Part shown: piece by piece, positions 1 to 8,933 of the stretch
Numbering within the stretch: position 1 is the stretch's first letter
Layout of the letters: every line of letters starts with the position of its first letter
Origin: Chloroherpeton thalassium ATCC 35110
GTDB taxonomy: Bacteria > Bacteroidota > Chlorobiia > Chlorobiales > Chloroherpetonaceae
Direction of reading: 5' to 3'
Length of the DNA: 64,000 nt
NCBI RefSeq assembly: GCF_000020525.1
Contig: NC_011026.1
Coordinates: 2,896,001-2,960,000, forward strand
Program-made: the position numbers and the translations under genes
The notes under the pieces: model-generated
What the model saw: only the letters and a program-made list of their open reading frames with translations
Databases searched by the model: none
Told to the model about the DNA's origin: nothing

Positions 1-1
1 C

Positions 2-145
2 TGTGAGCTCTATGGTTGTTGTGATTTTTTGCGCAACCAAGCCATCTACAATCTTTTTGAGCAACTCAAAATCCAAATAACCTTGTTGCCTCGTTTGGTG
101 GCTGTACGGGCAAAAGGTGCAGTCCATGTTGCAATGGTTTGTTAG
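2..145 (+). CDS. 3' end of an unrecognised coding region (partial)
   Basis: An open frame enters from the left edge and stops with TAG at 143-145, giving about 47 residues rich in Leu, Val and Cys, ending in AKGAVHVAMVC. No family is recognised. It could be the tail of a gene whose body lies outside the window, or chance. The bases from 146 to 269 hold nothing I can support. Confidence 0.25.
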   Translation, partial: CELYGCCDFLRNQAIYNLFEQLKIQITLLPRLVAVRAKGAVHVAMVC

Positions 146-269
146 TTCAAGATACGTTCTGTTCAAGGGAAACTGGATCGAGTCAGTAACATTACATTTA
201 TTAGCCATTTACTTTCCTTTACTTGCAAGTTATATGTTCAAAAAAATGATCGAAGCATTTTTGGCAGCC

Positions 270-845
270 CTATCGCGACCAACCCCCATTCAAATGCTGT
301 TTAACATCCGGGTCATTTGCTGAGGCCTTTTGAATTTCTGCAATTTCTACGCGATACAGGCTCACCACATATCCATCAATTTGCGTGTCGTCTATGCAAA
401 ATCGTCCGGTAACGCGGATCGGCGTATTGACATATTCGGTTGATTTGCCTTGAGGTAATGATACGAGCACGGTTTCGTTTGGCTCTGGTGGAACTGAGTA
501 GCAGCAGCCGAAAAATGGATACTGAATCAGCATAAATTCCGTGATGTCAACTGCCTCGTTTAAGGGAATCATGTAGCCAGCAATGTTGATCATTTTTCCA
601 TCGAGGGCTTTTAGCTTGGGAGGAACTGCGCTGCGCCTGGTTTTTCCAAAACGGTATTCTCGTAGATCGTTGTAGGTCAAGTGTGTAGACGTGTTTTCAT
701 TCAAACCGCTTGCAGTTCCTACATCCGCAAAGCCAGCTTCCCAAAACTCGGAAGTGCAATCGGATGAAGGATGCCCGCTTTTGAAATGCGACTGAACAAC
801 CAATAGGCTGACAACTGAAAAGAAAACGTATTGGAGTATTCTCAT
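270..845 (-). CDS. DUF3299-family exported protein
   Basis: 191 residues. The N-terminus (MRILQYVFFSVVSLLVVQS) is a hydrophobic signal segment, so the protein is probably exported. The core has the DUF3299 pattern: LDGKMINIAGYMIPL (about residues 80-94), then a Phe-rich segment with the pair FFGCCYSVPPEPNETVLV and a C-terminal beta-rich part with GRF and a second Cys. DUF3299 has no settled function but recurs beside MacB/LolE-like ABC transporters tied to metals such as zinc. Here it lies 9 bases downstream of such a permease on the same strand, so it is probably the last gene of that operon. The metal link is inference from neighbours. Confidence 0.75.
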   Translation of the reverse strand: MRILQYVFFSVVSLLVVQSHFKSGHPSSDCTSEFWEAGFADVGTASGLNENTSTHLTYNDLREYRFGKTRRSAVPPKLKALDGKMINIAGYMIPLNEAVDITEFMLIQYPFFGCCYSVPPEPNETVLVSLPQGKSTEYVNTPIRVTGRFCIDDTQIDGYVVSLYRVEIAEIQKASANDPDVKQHLNGGWSR

Positions 846-854
846 ATTTCTCAG

Positions 855-2258
855 CTAACTAATCGGATTCAAGTTCTTAGCGACATCGGTTCTATACGCA
901 TTGAGCGCCGGAATTATACCTGCAAACGCACCACAAAGTGGAACGGCCAAAATTAACATGATTTCTACTGGAAATGAAAAGTTTTCTGTTAGTTTCACCG
1001 GATTTAAAAGCGATACCGCGATTTCGACGCCCGTGGTGTGCTCCACATAACCGCCAACTAACCAAATAATCGCCTTGCCCAAGAAAATCCCCACGAGCGT
1101 GCCCGCAAACGAAATAAAACCCGCTTCAAGTGTGATGATGTTGAAGATTCGCAGCTTGTGTGCGCCGAGCGAACGCATAATGGCAATTTCCCGCCGGCGC
1201 TCGTTGAGCGAATTGTAAATTGCAACCATCATGCCGATAAGCGACACGAGAATCACCAACAAGGTGATGGCGAAAAATAGCATATCCACGTTGCTGACAA
1301 TCGCAAACAGATCTTTAATTTCATTCACCGGAATGGAAGCCTGCGCAAGCGTTCCGTCGTTGATGTTTTTGTATAAGTGTAAGGCAAAAAGCGGCGAACG
1401 CACTTTTACAATCACCGCCGTGATGTCCTCTTTCATCGGCTCGTTTTCGTCATGGACATGGTGATGATGTTCATCTTCCGTTTCATGTTCAGCGTGCGCG
1501 TCATGATGTTCATCTTCCGTTTCATGCTCGGCGTGTACCATTTCCGGTTCGGACTCAGACATCGGATGCCCACCAAACGGAAAACTGCTTTGATGGCTAA
1601 GCTCGTGCGAGTGAACTTTCCAAACGGATTTTAACGTGGTGTAAATGATCTTATCGGCGGTGGTACCGGTCGGCTCGAGAATGCCTGCAACGGTAAACGG
1701 CGAGTCTTCATGTTTATGCCCAACACCTTCGGCTGTTTCTTCCTGCAAACCATGCGTGGCAACAAATTTATCGCCGATTTTCAGGCCGGTTTTCTTGGCC
1801 GCCTCGCTGCCCAAAACCGCCAGAAAAGATTCATCGGTTTGAAACGCTCGGCCTTCTTTCAACGCGAACTTTTTTCCTTTTTTGTAATTGAACTCGGAAA
1901 AAATTTCGTCTGTTGTTCCCACAATTTTAAACCCCTGAAAATTATCGCCCAGCGCATAGGGCAAAGCAAGCGCAACGCGCCGATCGTTTTTCAACGATTC
2001 ATAGACTTCGTAGCGAATATTTCCAACGGGGTTGCCGAGCATAAAAACCGTGTTCAAAACAAGCTGCATCGAACTGCCCTTCGCACCGACAATCATCTCG
2101 TAGCCCAAACTGGACTGCTTGAAATTTTCCTCGACTTGCTTTTTGATGGAAAGCGTCGCCGCAATAAGCGCCACACCGAGCGCTACAGAAAGCGCAGTCA
2201 GCGAAATAGAAAATCGCCGTTGCACAATATTTTTTAAAACCAGCTTTAAATCATTCAT
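855..2258 (-). CDS. MacB/FtsX-family ABC permease with histidine-rich periplasmic loop
   Basis: 467 residues with the FtsX/MacB/LolE layout: one N-terminal membrane helix (about 17-37), a long periplasmic domain, and three C-terminal helices (near 325-350, 370-400 and 430-455). The motif LNERRREIAIMRSLGA before the third helix is typical of the family. Residues about 230-272 are packed with His, Glu and Asp, including two near-identical 13-residue units (HAEHETEDEHHDA-like) encoded by a 39-base tandem repeat at 1464-1535 and ending in HHHH. This looks like a metal-binding loop, as in zinc transporters. With the ATPase upstream (2413-3084) and the DUF3299 protein downstream it forms a three-gene system. 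A role in zinc or other metal handling is inferred. A lipoprotein-release or efflux role is the alternative. Confidence 0.82.
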   Translation of the reverse strand: MNDLKLVLKNIVQRRFSISLTALSVALGVALIAATLSIKKQVEENFKQSSLGYEMIVGAKGSSMQLVLNTVFMLGNPVGNIRYEVYESLKNDRRVALALPYALGDNFQGFKIVGTTDEIFSEFNYKKGKKFALKEGRAFQTDESFLAVLGSEAAKKTGLKIGDKFVATHGLQEETAEGVGHKHEDSPFTVAGILEPTGTTADKIIYTTLKSVWKVHSHELSHQSSFPFGGHPMSESEPEMVHAEHETEDEHHDAHAEHETEDEHHHHVHDENEPMKEDITAVIVKVRSPLFALHLYKNINDGTLAQASIPVNEIKDLFAIVSNVDMLFFAITLLVILVSLIGMMVAIYNSLNERRREIAIMRSLGAHKLRIFNIITLEAGFISFAGTLVGIFLGKAIIWLVGGYVEHTTGVEIAVSLLNPVKLTENFSFPVEIMLILAVPLCGAFAGIIPALNAYRTDVAKNLNPIS

Positions 2259-2412
2259 GGCTTTTTCTGCAAAAATTGATGTCTTGTTTGCGCATTTGTG
2301 GCCTTGGGCTACGCTCAGGCCGTTTTATTTATTGATAACTTGAATTGGTGCGTTGCCCAGAGTCGAAACGCGCCGGATATATGAACGCCTTTGTTCAACG
2401 CAAAAACGGCGC

Positions 2413-3084
2413 CTATCTGCCCACGCTTTGGTTGATCGATTCCAATTCAAGTTGCTTTGGAAAACGCTCGGCCACTTCTTTTTCATGTGTGACCAAAATT
2501 AAAATCCGGCCATTTTCTCGACTAAATTCTTCGAGTAAATTCATGACGACTTCGGTATTCTTGTCGTCCAAATTCGCGGTTGGCTCATCGGCGAGAATGA
2601 TATGCGGCTCGTTGGCAATCGCGCGCGCCTGCGCAACGCGCTGCTGCTCACCAACAGAAAGCTGCGACGGCTTTTTATGCAGCTTTTCGCCCAAACCGAC
2701 GCGCTCAAGCAATATTTTGGCTCGCGCTTCCGGCTGCTTGACTTTTCCGCAAAAATTCATGGCGAGCAACACATTTTCCAACGCACTCAGCCCTTGAATC
2801 AAATTGAACGTCTGAAACACATAGCCAATATTTTCCGCTCGAAATAAATCGCGCTTGGACTCCGAAAGCCGGGTGATATCCGTTCCCTTCACAACAATTT
2901 GGCCGCTTTCGGGCGTGACAATTCCCGCGATTAAGTTCAAAAGCGTAGATTTTCCAGAACCTGATTTCCCAACAATCGCAACCGCATCGCCATCTTCAAT
3001 GGCTAAATTTGAGATGCTGAGCGTGGGATTTTCAGCCTGATTCTTGGTGTAGTGCTTTGTAAGATTTGAAATTAAAATGGACAT
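2413..3084 (-). CDS. ABC transporter ATPase, LolD/MacB type
   Basis: 223 residues, the usual length of a LolD/MacB-class ATPase. Walker A is GKSGSGKST (about 38-46), the Q-loop is in YVFQTFNLIQGLSALENV, the signature is LSVGEQQRVAQARA, and Walker B is IILADEPTANLD followed by the switch His in VTHEKEV. It would drive the His-rich permease at 855-2258, from which it is separated by 154 bases with no recognisable gene. An imperfect 14-base-pair inverted repeat (3086-3119) sits directly upstream of the start codon and no Shine-Dalgarno sequence is visible there, so expression may be controlled at this point. Confidence 0.9.
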   Translation of the reverse strand: MSILISNLTKHYTKNQAENPTLSISNLAIEDGDAVAIVGKSGSGKSTLLNLIAGIVTPESGQIVVKGTDITRLSESKRDLFRAENIGYVFQTFNLIQGLSALENVLLAMNFCGKVKQPEARAKILLERVGLGEKLHKKPSQLSVGEQQRVAQARAIANEPHIILADEPTANLDDKNTEVVMNLLEEFSRENGRILILVTHEKEVAERFPKQLELESINQSVGR

Positions 3085-3085
3085 A

Positions 3086-3119
3086 ACAGGCTAATTTAGT
3101 TTTTGCTAAAATAGCCTGT
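3086..3119. promoter_or_regulatory. Inverted repeat abutting the ATPase start codon
   Basis: ACAGGCTAATTTAG and CTAAAATAGCCTGT form 14-base arms with one mismatch around a 6-base loop. The element ends 2 bases before the ATG of the ATPase gene (minus strand). It could be a repressor operator, an RNA hairpin affecting initiation, or a weak terminator for the gene at 3154-3657. There is no long T run, which makes a simple terminator less likely. Confidence 0.45.
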
Positions 3120-3153
3120 CTGCTTGAAACATGCAATTTAATTGCATTAAAAA

Positions 3154-3657
3154 TTATGAAGAGAGTGGTGGTTTGCGATTGGTTGGATGCGTATCAGAAC
3201 TGCCGCGGCTAAATGATTCAGGCGCACTTTTTCTGAACGCATATTTTAGCTTGCTATAAAGTCCAGCAAAAACGTACATCACACGCTGAGCGAAGCCAAC
3301 AGACGACGTTCCGTCAAAAACCTTTCCTTGAAAGAGCGACTGGCCTGATCCAGAATCATAGGGTTTACGTTCTCGAGCCGGTTCAGACTGAAACGATGAA
3401 CTGCTATGCGATTTTGATTTCGTAGAAATTTGCTCAAATCGCACAAATTCTTTCGTCAGTTGTGGCGAAGAAACTTCATTGACCGGCAACCCTCCGACTT
3501 TATCTTCAGCCTTATCTAACAGCTTTTCGATCGCTTTGATTTTCAATTCCAGTTCTCTACGCCGATCTCGCTCCGTAATTAATTTACTGGCTATTTTCAG
3601 CTCGTAAAGCGCTTTGCGCTGCAATTTTAACGATGTTTTCAAAACACTTCCGGGCAT
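3154..3657 (-). CDS. Hypothetical protein
   Basis: 167 residues, no family recognised. The first about 60 residues are charged and helical (LKLQRKALYELKIASK, then RDRRRELELKIKAIEKLLDKAED), likely a short coiled coil. The rest is Ser-, Lys- and Pro-rich and looks disordered, apart from a short moderately hydrophobic stretch (VGFAQRVMYVFAGLYSKL). No signal peptide. It lies between a methyltransferase gene and the ATPase gene, all on the minus strand. Length, start codon and codon use are consistent with a real gene, but function is unknown. Confidence 0.55.
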   Translation of the reverse strand: MPGSVLKTSLKLQRKALYELKIASKLITERDRRRELELKIKAIEKLLDKAEDKVGGLPVNEVSSPQLTKEFVRFEQISTKSKSHSSSSFQSEPARERKPYDSGSGQSLFQGKVFDGTSSVGFAQRVMYVFAGLYSKLKYAFRKSAPESFSRGSSDTHPTNRKPPLSS

Positions 3658-3720
3658 TTATTTCAATCGGGTTAACCAATTACAAATTTTCTAACATTTT
3701 CACCGCATAATACAAAACCG

Positions 3721-4521
3721 TCACTTTATATCGCTTTGTTTTTTTTTAGCGAAGAAAATGAGTCGCTTTGATTTTTCAGGATGAAATAGCGAGCCGTCGT
3801 AGTCGCCTAACACATATTCTACCGAAAAACCCGTGCTGATCAACATTTCTTCCAATTCCGCTCTGCTATACAGCCGAACCGATTCCATGAAGGAGAACTG
3901 CTCGCCTTCATCGTCAATCGTGATGCGTTTTTCCACACGATTGTTTCTAATTGCGCGCTCTTCCGTGACCGTCACCGCGTCAAATTCCTTCACGCTCTTT
4001 GGATTCAAATTGGCTTCGATATAATCCTTGTTGAGAAAATCCAGCACATACCAACCGTTTTCTTTCAAGGCCAAATAGATTTTGCGCAACACATGACGGT
4101 CGTCTTCAAGATTTTCAAAATAGCCGAAACTGGTGAAAAGCTGAACGATGAGGTGAAAGTTGTCTATGTAATCAATGTCGCGCATGTCGCAACCGGTGAA
4201 ATGAAGTTGCGTGCCGCTTTTTTGCGCCGCCTGACGCGCTTCATTGAGCAAAAACGAGGAAAGATCGTTGGCGGTGACGGCGAAACCATGAGCAGCCAGC
4301 TCGATGGCATGACGACCTGCCCCGCAAGCTATGTCGAGCGCTGAAAGCGGAAAAAGCGATGCGTGAAGCGCTCGGCTAAGACCAGTGACTTCCAAAATCG
4401 TATTGACGGTTTTCACCGCTTCGCTTTTGCTGCGATGCTGATAAAGCTTTAAATAGGTGGGACTATTAAACCAAGAAACAAACCAATTCGTGGAGGTCGT
4501 CTGAGCTATCGTTTGCTGCAT
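3721..4521 (-). CDS. Class I SAM-dependent methyltransferase
   Basis: 266 residues. The SAM-binding motif I is LDIACGAGRHAIELA (about 62-76), followed by the acidic motif II VTANDLS and a motif GCDMRDIDY typical of Methyltransf_25/11 proteins. The N-terminus, WFVSWFNSPTYLKLYQHRS, matches a conserved opening seen in related soluble methyltransferases of this phylum. The substrate cannot be read from the sequence. The gene appears to have its own transcription unit, with a 185-base divergent spacer shared with the photolyase gene. Confidence 0.85.
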   Translation of the reverse strand: MQQTIAQTTSTNWFVSWFNSPTYLKLYQHRSKSEAVKTVNTILEVTGLSRALHASLFPLSALDIACGAGRHAIELAAHGFAVTANDLSSFLLNEARQAAQKSGTQLHFTGCDMRDIDYIDNFHLIVQLFTSFGYFENLEDDRHVLRKIYLALKENGWYVLDFLNKDYIEANLNPKSVKEFDAVTVTEERAIRNNRVEKRITIDDEGEQFSFMESVRLYSRAELEEMLISTGFSVEYVLGDYDGSLFHPEKSKRLIFFAKKKQSDIK

Positions 4522-4662
4522 AGTATCTTCATCTTATAATATGTTTAAAAAGCCGCTGGAATATAAGAAATCTCCTGGCGAAGCAGAAGAATACTAAATT
4601 TAGGCCAAAATCCGAGCGCTACGTTTTTTTGATTTTATATCACACCAATATTTGCGTTTTTA

Positions 4663-4676
4663 GGTCAGAAATGACC
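4663..4676. promoter_or_regulatory. Small perfect palindrome upstream of the photolyase gene
   Basis: GGTCA-GAAA-TGACC lies 30 bases before the photolyase ATG in the divergent spacer. It could be an operator half-site pair. It is short enough to be chance. Confidence 0.2.
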
Positions 4677-4706
4677 GTCTAATTAACGAAGCATCGCTAT
4701 AACCAC

Positions 4707-6140
4707 ATGAACCGCATTATCGTTTGGCATCGAAGAGATTTGAGAATTTTTGATCATTCCGCGCTCGCGGAAGCTGCGAAATTCGCCGATGAAATCATTC
4801 CGATTTTCATTTTAGATGACGACATTTTGCTCCGACGCGAGGATTTTTCGCCGGCGTGCGTGGGCTTTATGTTGGAATCGCTGGAAGCCTTAGCGTTGAG
4901 CTACGCAAACATCGGCGGAAAATTGATTGTGAGGCGAGGTCAAGTTTTGGAAGTTTTAAAATCGCTTGTTGGGGAAACGCGCGCGCAGGCGATTTACTTC
5001 AACGAAGATTATGAGCCGTTCGCCAAAATGCGCGATCAAGCCGTGCAATCCGAATTTGAGAAATTGGGCGTTCGAGTGAAAGCATTCACCGACCAAGTTT
5101 GTTTTCATCCGCAGCGCGTTTTGAAAGATAACGGTCAACCCTACACGGTTTTCACGCCATATCAGAAAAAATGGCTGGCTTTATCTGGAAACATTCCAAC
5201 GCCGCAGCCCGCGCTCACGCGAATTTCTACGCCGGAACTTCCCTCTATACCGCTGCCCAAAACGAGCGACATTCGCAAAAAATTCAGCGTCCAGCCGATT
5301 GTGCAAGGCGGCGAGCCGAAAGGGCTGAAGCGACTGCGCGCGTTTCTTTCGCAGAACATTTATCATTATAAAGAACTTCGCGATTTTCCCGCAACGAATG
5401 CAACCAGCTTGCTTTCGGCTGATTTGCGATTCGGCACCCTTTCTATTCGCCACGTTTTTCATGAATCAATGCGCCTTGTACCTCAAGCAAGTGAGCCAGC
5501 ACGAGAAGGCATTCAGACATTTATTTCAGAGCTGATTTGGCGAGAATTTTATTTCCAGATTTTGGATCATTTTCCGCATGTGGAAAAACACAGCTTCAAG
5601 CCGGAATTTGAAAATTTGAAATGGGAAAATAACGAGGTGTTTTTTGAAGCTTGGAAAAATGGGCAAACCGGCTATCCGATTGTGGATGCGGCGATGCGAG
5701 CGCTTCGCCAAACCGGCTGGATGCACAACCGCTTGCGCATGATTGTAGCCAGTTTTCTCACGAAGGATTTGCTCATCGATTGGCGCTGGGGCGAACTTTA
5801 TTTTATGCAACATCTCATCGACGGCGATTTGGCAGCAAACAACGGCGGTTGGCAATGGTCAGCCTCTACCGGAACGGATGCACAACCCTATTTCCGAATT
5901 TTCAATCCCGTTTTGCAATCGCAAAAATTTGACCCGAAAGGTGAGTTTATCCGAAAATATGTGCCCGAACTGCAAGCCGTTCCCGTCCGCTATATTCACT
6001 TTCCTGCTGAAATTCTTAGAAAATCACCGCTTTTGGCGCGGGAAATTGGCGTGGCACTTGGGAAAGATTATCCGCATCCTATTGTAGAACACAAAGTCCA
6101 GCGAGAAAAGGCGCTTCGGCTCTACAAAGCGATGCCGTAG
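4707..6140 (+). CDS. phrB: Deoxyribodipyrimidine photolyase (class I CPD type)
   Basis: 477 residues, the usual length of a class I photolyase. It repairs cyclobutane pyrimidine dimers with blue light through reduced FAD. The N-terminal Rossmann-type antenna domain begins IIVWHRRDLRIFDHSAL. The C-terminal FAD domain has FISELIWREFYFQIL, PIVDAAMRALRQTGWMHNR and the diagnostic NNGGWQWSASTGTDAQPYFRIFNP region, with the tryptophans used for electron transfer and lesion binding. The cofactor of the antenna domain (folate or deazaflavin) is not assigned. The gene stands alone on the plus strand, suiting a phototroph exposed to light. Confidence 0.95.
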   Translation: MNRIIVWHRRDLRIFDHSALAEAAKFADEIIPIFILDDDILLRREDFSPACVGFMLESLEALALSYANIGGKLIVRRGQVLEVLKSLVGETRAQAIYFNEDYEPFAKMRDQAVQSEFEKLGVRVKAFTDQVCFHPQRVLKDNGQPYTVFTPYQKKWLALSGNIPTPQPALTRISTPELPSIPLPKTSDIRKKFSVQPIVQGGEPKGLKRLRAFLSQNIYHYKELRDFPATNATSLLSADLRFGTLSIRHVFHESMRLVPQASEPAREGIQTFISELIWREFYFQILDHFPHVEKHSFKPEFENLKWENNEVFFEAWKNGQTGYPIVDAAMRALRQTGWMHNRLRMIVASFLTKDLLIDWRWGELYFMQHLIDGDLAANNGGWQWSASTGTDAQPYFRIFNPVLQSQKFDPKGEFIRKYVPELQAVPVRYIHFPAEILRKSPLLAREIGVALGKDYPHPIVEHKVQREKALRLYKAMP

Positions 6141-6292
6141 CAACAGCCTGATTTTACCTTTTGGTAAACAATCGATAAAGTTCTTGTATCAATTTCAATA
6201 TTATCATTTGCCTTTCTTTATATTTCAGAACAATCCTAAATTCATACATCCATGTGCTTCCCTAATCAATAGATTAAAATCTGGCGAAAACT

Positions 6293-8686
6293 ATGCCCAA
6301 GCTCGTTAAAATTCTCCTTTTAGACCACCACGCTGAAACGGAAAAAGCCCTTCAGCAAATACTTGCAGCCAATGGCCATCAAACGATCTCACTTATTCGC
6401 GTTGATTCTTTCTCCGAACTCAAATTTCAACTTGGCTGTTTTCAGCCAGATCTGATCATCAGCGATTACCAAATTGCCGGATTCACGGCCATCGAGGTTC
6501 TAGATTACCTGAAGCACAATAAAATCCTCATTCCATTTGTCATTTTCACCAACCCGGCCAGCGAAGAAATTGCCGCAAGCTGCATTAAAGCAGGCGCTTC
6601 AGAATACATTCTGAAGTCAAATATATCATCGCTGCCCGCTCGGATTTCGCCATATATCAATTGCGCATCGGATTTCGCCGAGCCGATTTGCTTTCATGCG
6701 CAGGAACATCCGTTGCACGCGCACGCAAAGGACGATATGCCCACACTCAGCAGCCTTCTTCCTGAGGACGCGTATCATCATCTATGCGACTTGCTGACCA
6801 GCCAAAGCCAAAATATCATTTTCATCTTTGAATTATCGAAAGAAGGCGCGCCGGAGCAATTCATTTATTTCAACGAAGCCACTTGCCAGAAACTTGGCTA
6901 TTCATATCACGAACTCAAAAATCTCTTTCCAATTGAGATTTTTTCAATCGGATGTTGCCACACCGTCCAAAAGCATTACGAGTCATTAACTTCGCAACCG
7001 AGCATCTGCTTTTTTGCTGAATTGACCACCAAGGAAGGCCTCGCAATCCCAACAGAAGTGCGCGGATTCACCTTCATGAAGCAATCGCGCATTTATGCGA
7101 TTTCCATTCTTCAAGACGCCAGACGACAAGCGGCTCATGATGGCGTTCAACAAAATTTATTCCTGGAGAAATTCTCACCCATTTTCCATTTAGCGCCTAT
7201 TCCGATTGCAATTTTAAGCCGCACGGAGCTGATGTTTATGGATGTGAATGATAATTTTATCGAGCAAACTGGCTGGGAAAAAGACGAGATTCTTGGCAAA
7301 GGGGTTTACGATCTGCACTTACTGACCAGAAAGCAATTTAAGTTTTCTCAAGCGCTGAAAATCCTCGATAAGCAAGGCTACATCAAGGAAATTGAAATCA
7401 GCTATCGGACTAAGTCGGGCGAAATTCACTATTGTTTGCTTTCATGCAAGCTGTTTGATCTGAACGGCAAAGAATGCCTTCTTGCCATGTGCCACGACAT
7501 TTCGCACCTCAAGCATTTGGAGTTTGAAAAACAACGCAAAACAGCCCGAAAATTTCAAACGCAAAAAATGCTTTCGCTTTGCACGCTCACCGAAGGCATT
7601 GCGCACGATTTCAACAACTTGATGGGCATTATCATGCTGGCCATCGATGTGATTCGAACCAGCACAACCGATCCCGAGCAACTTAATCGCCTGAAAATTA
7701 TCGCCAACGCCACCGAACGCGGCTCGGCCATTGCTCGAAAGCTGCTAATTTTTAGTCAATCCGATGATGCACGCTTCGCCCCCATTTCGCTGGAATACAT
7801 TTTGAAAAACTTGGAAACATTGGTTCGCGCCACTTCACCCAAAACCATTAAAATTTATTTTTCTTATTCCGCAAAACATTCTGCCGTTTTTGGAGACGCA
7901 GAGCAACTTTCCGAGCTTTTTTCAAATTTGATCACAAATGCCATCGAGGCCATGCCTCACGGCGGAACATTGCGTGTCGAGCTCGTGCAAGAAACCAACA
8001 AAGAACTCCTGGAACTGACGCTTGGAGAAAACATTCCAGACCATTTGATCGCGGTTCGTGTGATCGATTCAGGTCATGGCATTTCTGAAGAAGCGCAAAT
8101 GCGGATTTTTGAGCCGTTTTTTACCACAAAGGAATCGCCAAAAGGTTCTGGCGGATTAGGGCTCGCTGTGGTGCACGGCATTGTACAAAATCATCAAGGC
8201 TATATTGACCTGCAAAGCTCGCCTTCCGGCACTATTTTCACGATTTACTTTCCATTGCTGCCTGAAGCTGAAAGCCAGAAAAAAGCAACGGAAATGCTTC
8301 ATTACCGAAAAAAATCCGAGCTGACGATTCTCATCATCGACCACAATCAAGCAGATAGAAACAACCTGTTCAACATCATCAAAGGGGCTGGCTTTAATGT
8401 GATTGAAGTTGATAGCGCTCTTTCCGGCTTGAACACGTTTAAAGCGCATCTTGAGGAAATCGATCTGGTTATTGCCGAACTCCATTTGCCGATCATGGAT
8501 GGCGAAACGCTTTGCAAAAAAATATTGGAAATCAACCCACTTCAAAAGGTTATTCTTTCTTATGAGCCTTCGCCAATTGCAGAAACGCGTCCAAGAACCC
8601 TCTGCAACCGCACGCTCGACATGATTCCAAAACCATTTCAAGCCGACGACATTTTGAACATTATTTCAAAATCTTCTATCGACTGA
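6293..8686 (+). CDS. Hybrid sensor histidine kinase (REC-PAS-PAS-HisKA-HATPase-pseudoREC)
   Basis: 797 residues, no membrane segment, so cytoplasmic. Order: an N-terminal receiver (KILLLDHHAE, phosphoacceptor Asp in DLIISDYQ, Lys in YILKSN), two PAS-like domains (about 160-285 and 300-420), a HisKA segment with GIAHDFNNLMG (His438), a HATPase_c domain with NAIEAMPHGG, DSGHGI and GSGGLGLAVVHGIV, and a C-terminal receiver. In the last domain the expected Asp is Glu729 (DLVIAELHLPIMDG), while the conserved Lys (MIPKPF) is kept. Such a domain cannot form the normal aspartyl phosphate and may be a mimic or docking module. No cognate regulator is adjacent. Confidence 0.9.
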   Translation: MPKLVKILLLDHHAETEKALQQILAANGHQTISLIRVDSFSELKFQLGCFQPDLIISDYQIAGFTAIEVLDYLKHNKILIPFVIFTNPASEEIAASCIKAGASEYILKSNISSLPARISPYINCASDFAEPICFHAQEHPLHAHAKDDMPTLSSLLPEDAYHHLCDLLTSQSQNIIFIFELSKEGAPEQFIYFNEATCQKLGYSYHELKNLFPIEIFSIGCCHTVQKHYESLTSQPSICFFAELTTKEGLAIPTEVRGFTFMKQSRIYAISILQDARRQAAHDGVQQNLFLEKFSPIFHLAPIPIAILSRTELMFMDVNDNFIEQTGWEKDEILGKGVYDLHLLTRKQFKFSQALKILDKQGYIKEIEISYRTKSGEIHYCLLSCKLFDLNGKECLLAMCHDISHLKHLEFEKQRKTARKFQTQKMLSLCTLTEGIAHDFNNLMGIIMLAIDVIRTSTTDPEQLNRLKIIANATERGSAIARKLLIFSQSDDARFAPISLEYILKNLETLVRATSPKTIKIYFSYSAKHSAVFGDAEQLSELFSNLITNAIEAMPHGGTLRVELVQETNKELLELTLGENIPDHLIAVRVIDSGHGISEEAQMRIFEPFFTTKESPKGSGGLGLAVVHGIVQNHQGYIDLQSSPSGTIFTIYFPLLPEAESQKKATEMLHYRKKSELTILIIDHNQADRNNLFNIIKGAGFNVIEVDSALSGLNTFKAHLEEIDLVIAELHLPIMDGETLCKKILEINPLQKVILSYEPSPIAETRPRTLCNRTLDMIPKPFQADDILNIISKSSID

Positions 8687-8752
8687 AATGCTGCTGCTAA
8701 AGTGGGCTTGCTTATCATGAACAGAAAAAATCGGTTTTTTTGTATTTCTTTT

Positions 8753-8783
8753 TTTGAAAAACGAATCAAAAAACTTACATTTG
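8753..8783 (+). promoter_or_regulatory. Bacteroidota-type promoter of tRNA-Cys
   Basis: TTTG at 8753-8756 is followed after 19 bases by TACATTTG at 8776-8783. This fits the primary-sigma consensus of Bacteroidota (TTTG, about 19-21 nt, TAnnTTTG). The tRNA starts 17 bases further on. The same layout occurs before the tRNA cluster at 29.1 kb. Confidence 0.6.
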
Positions 8784-8800
8784 TGGCTCGTTTTCAAAAT

Positions 8801-8874
8801 GGCGATGTGGCCGAGTGGCTAGGCAGAGGTCTGCAAAACCTTTTACAGCGGTTCGAATCCGCTCGTCGCCTCCA
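8801..8874 (+). tRNA. tRNA-Cys (GCA)
   Basis: Cloverleaf with a 7-base-pair acceptor stem (GGCGATG/CGTCGCC, one G-U), an anticodon loop CTGCAAA giving anticodon GCA, and a T-arm GCGG-TTCGAAT-CCGC. The 3' CCA is encoded (8872-8874). Confidence 0.95.
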
Positions 8875-8933
8875 ATCTTTCTACGCTTCTTTTCTTTTGT
8901 AGTCTTTCAAAATCCCAATCACCGTTGATTCAC

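Noticed and set aside
8702-8902. 66-codon plus-strand frame
   Set aside because: It runs straight through the tRNA-Cys gene and its promoter.
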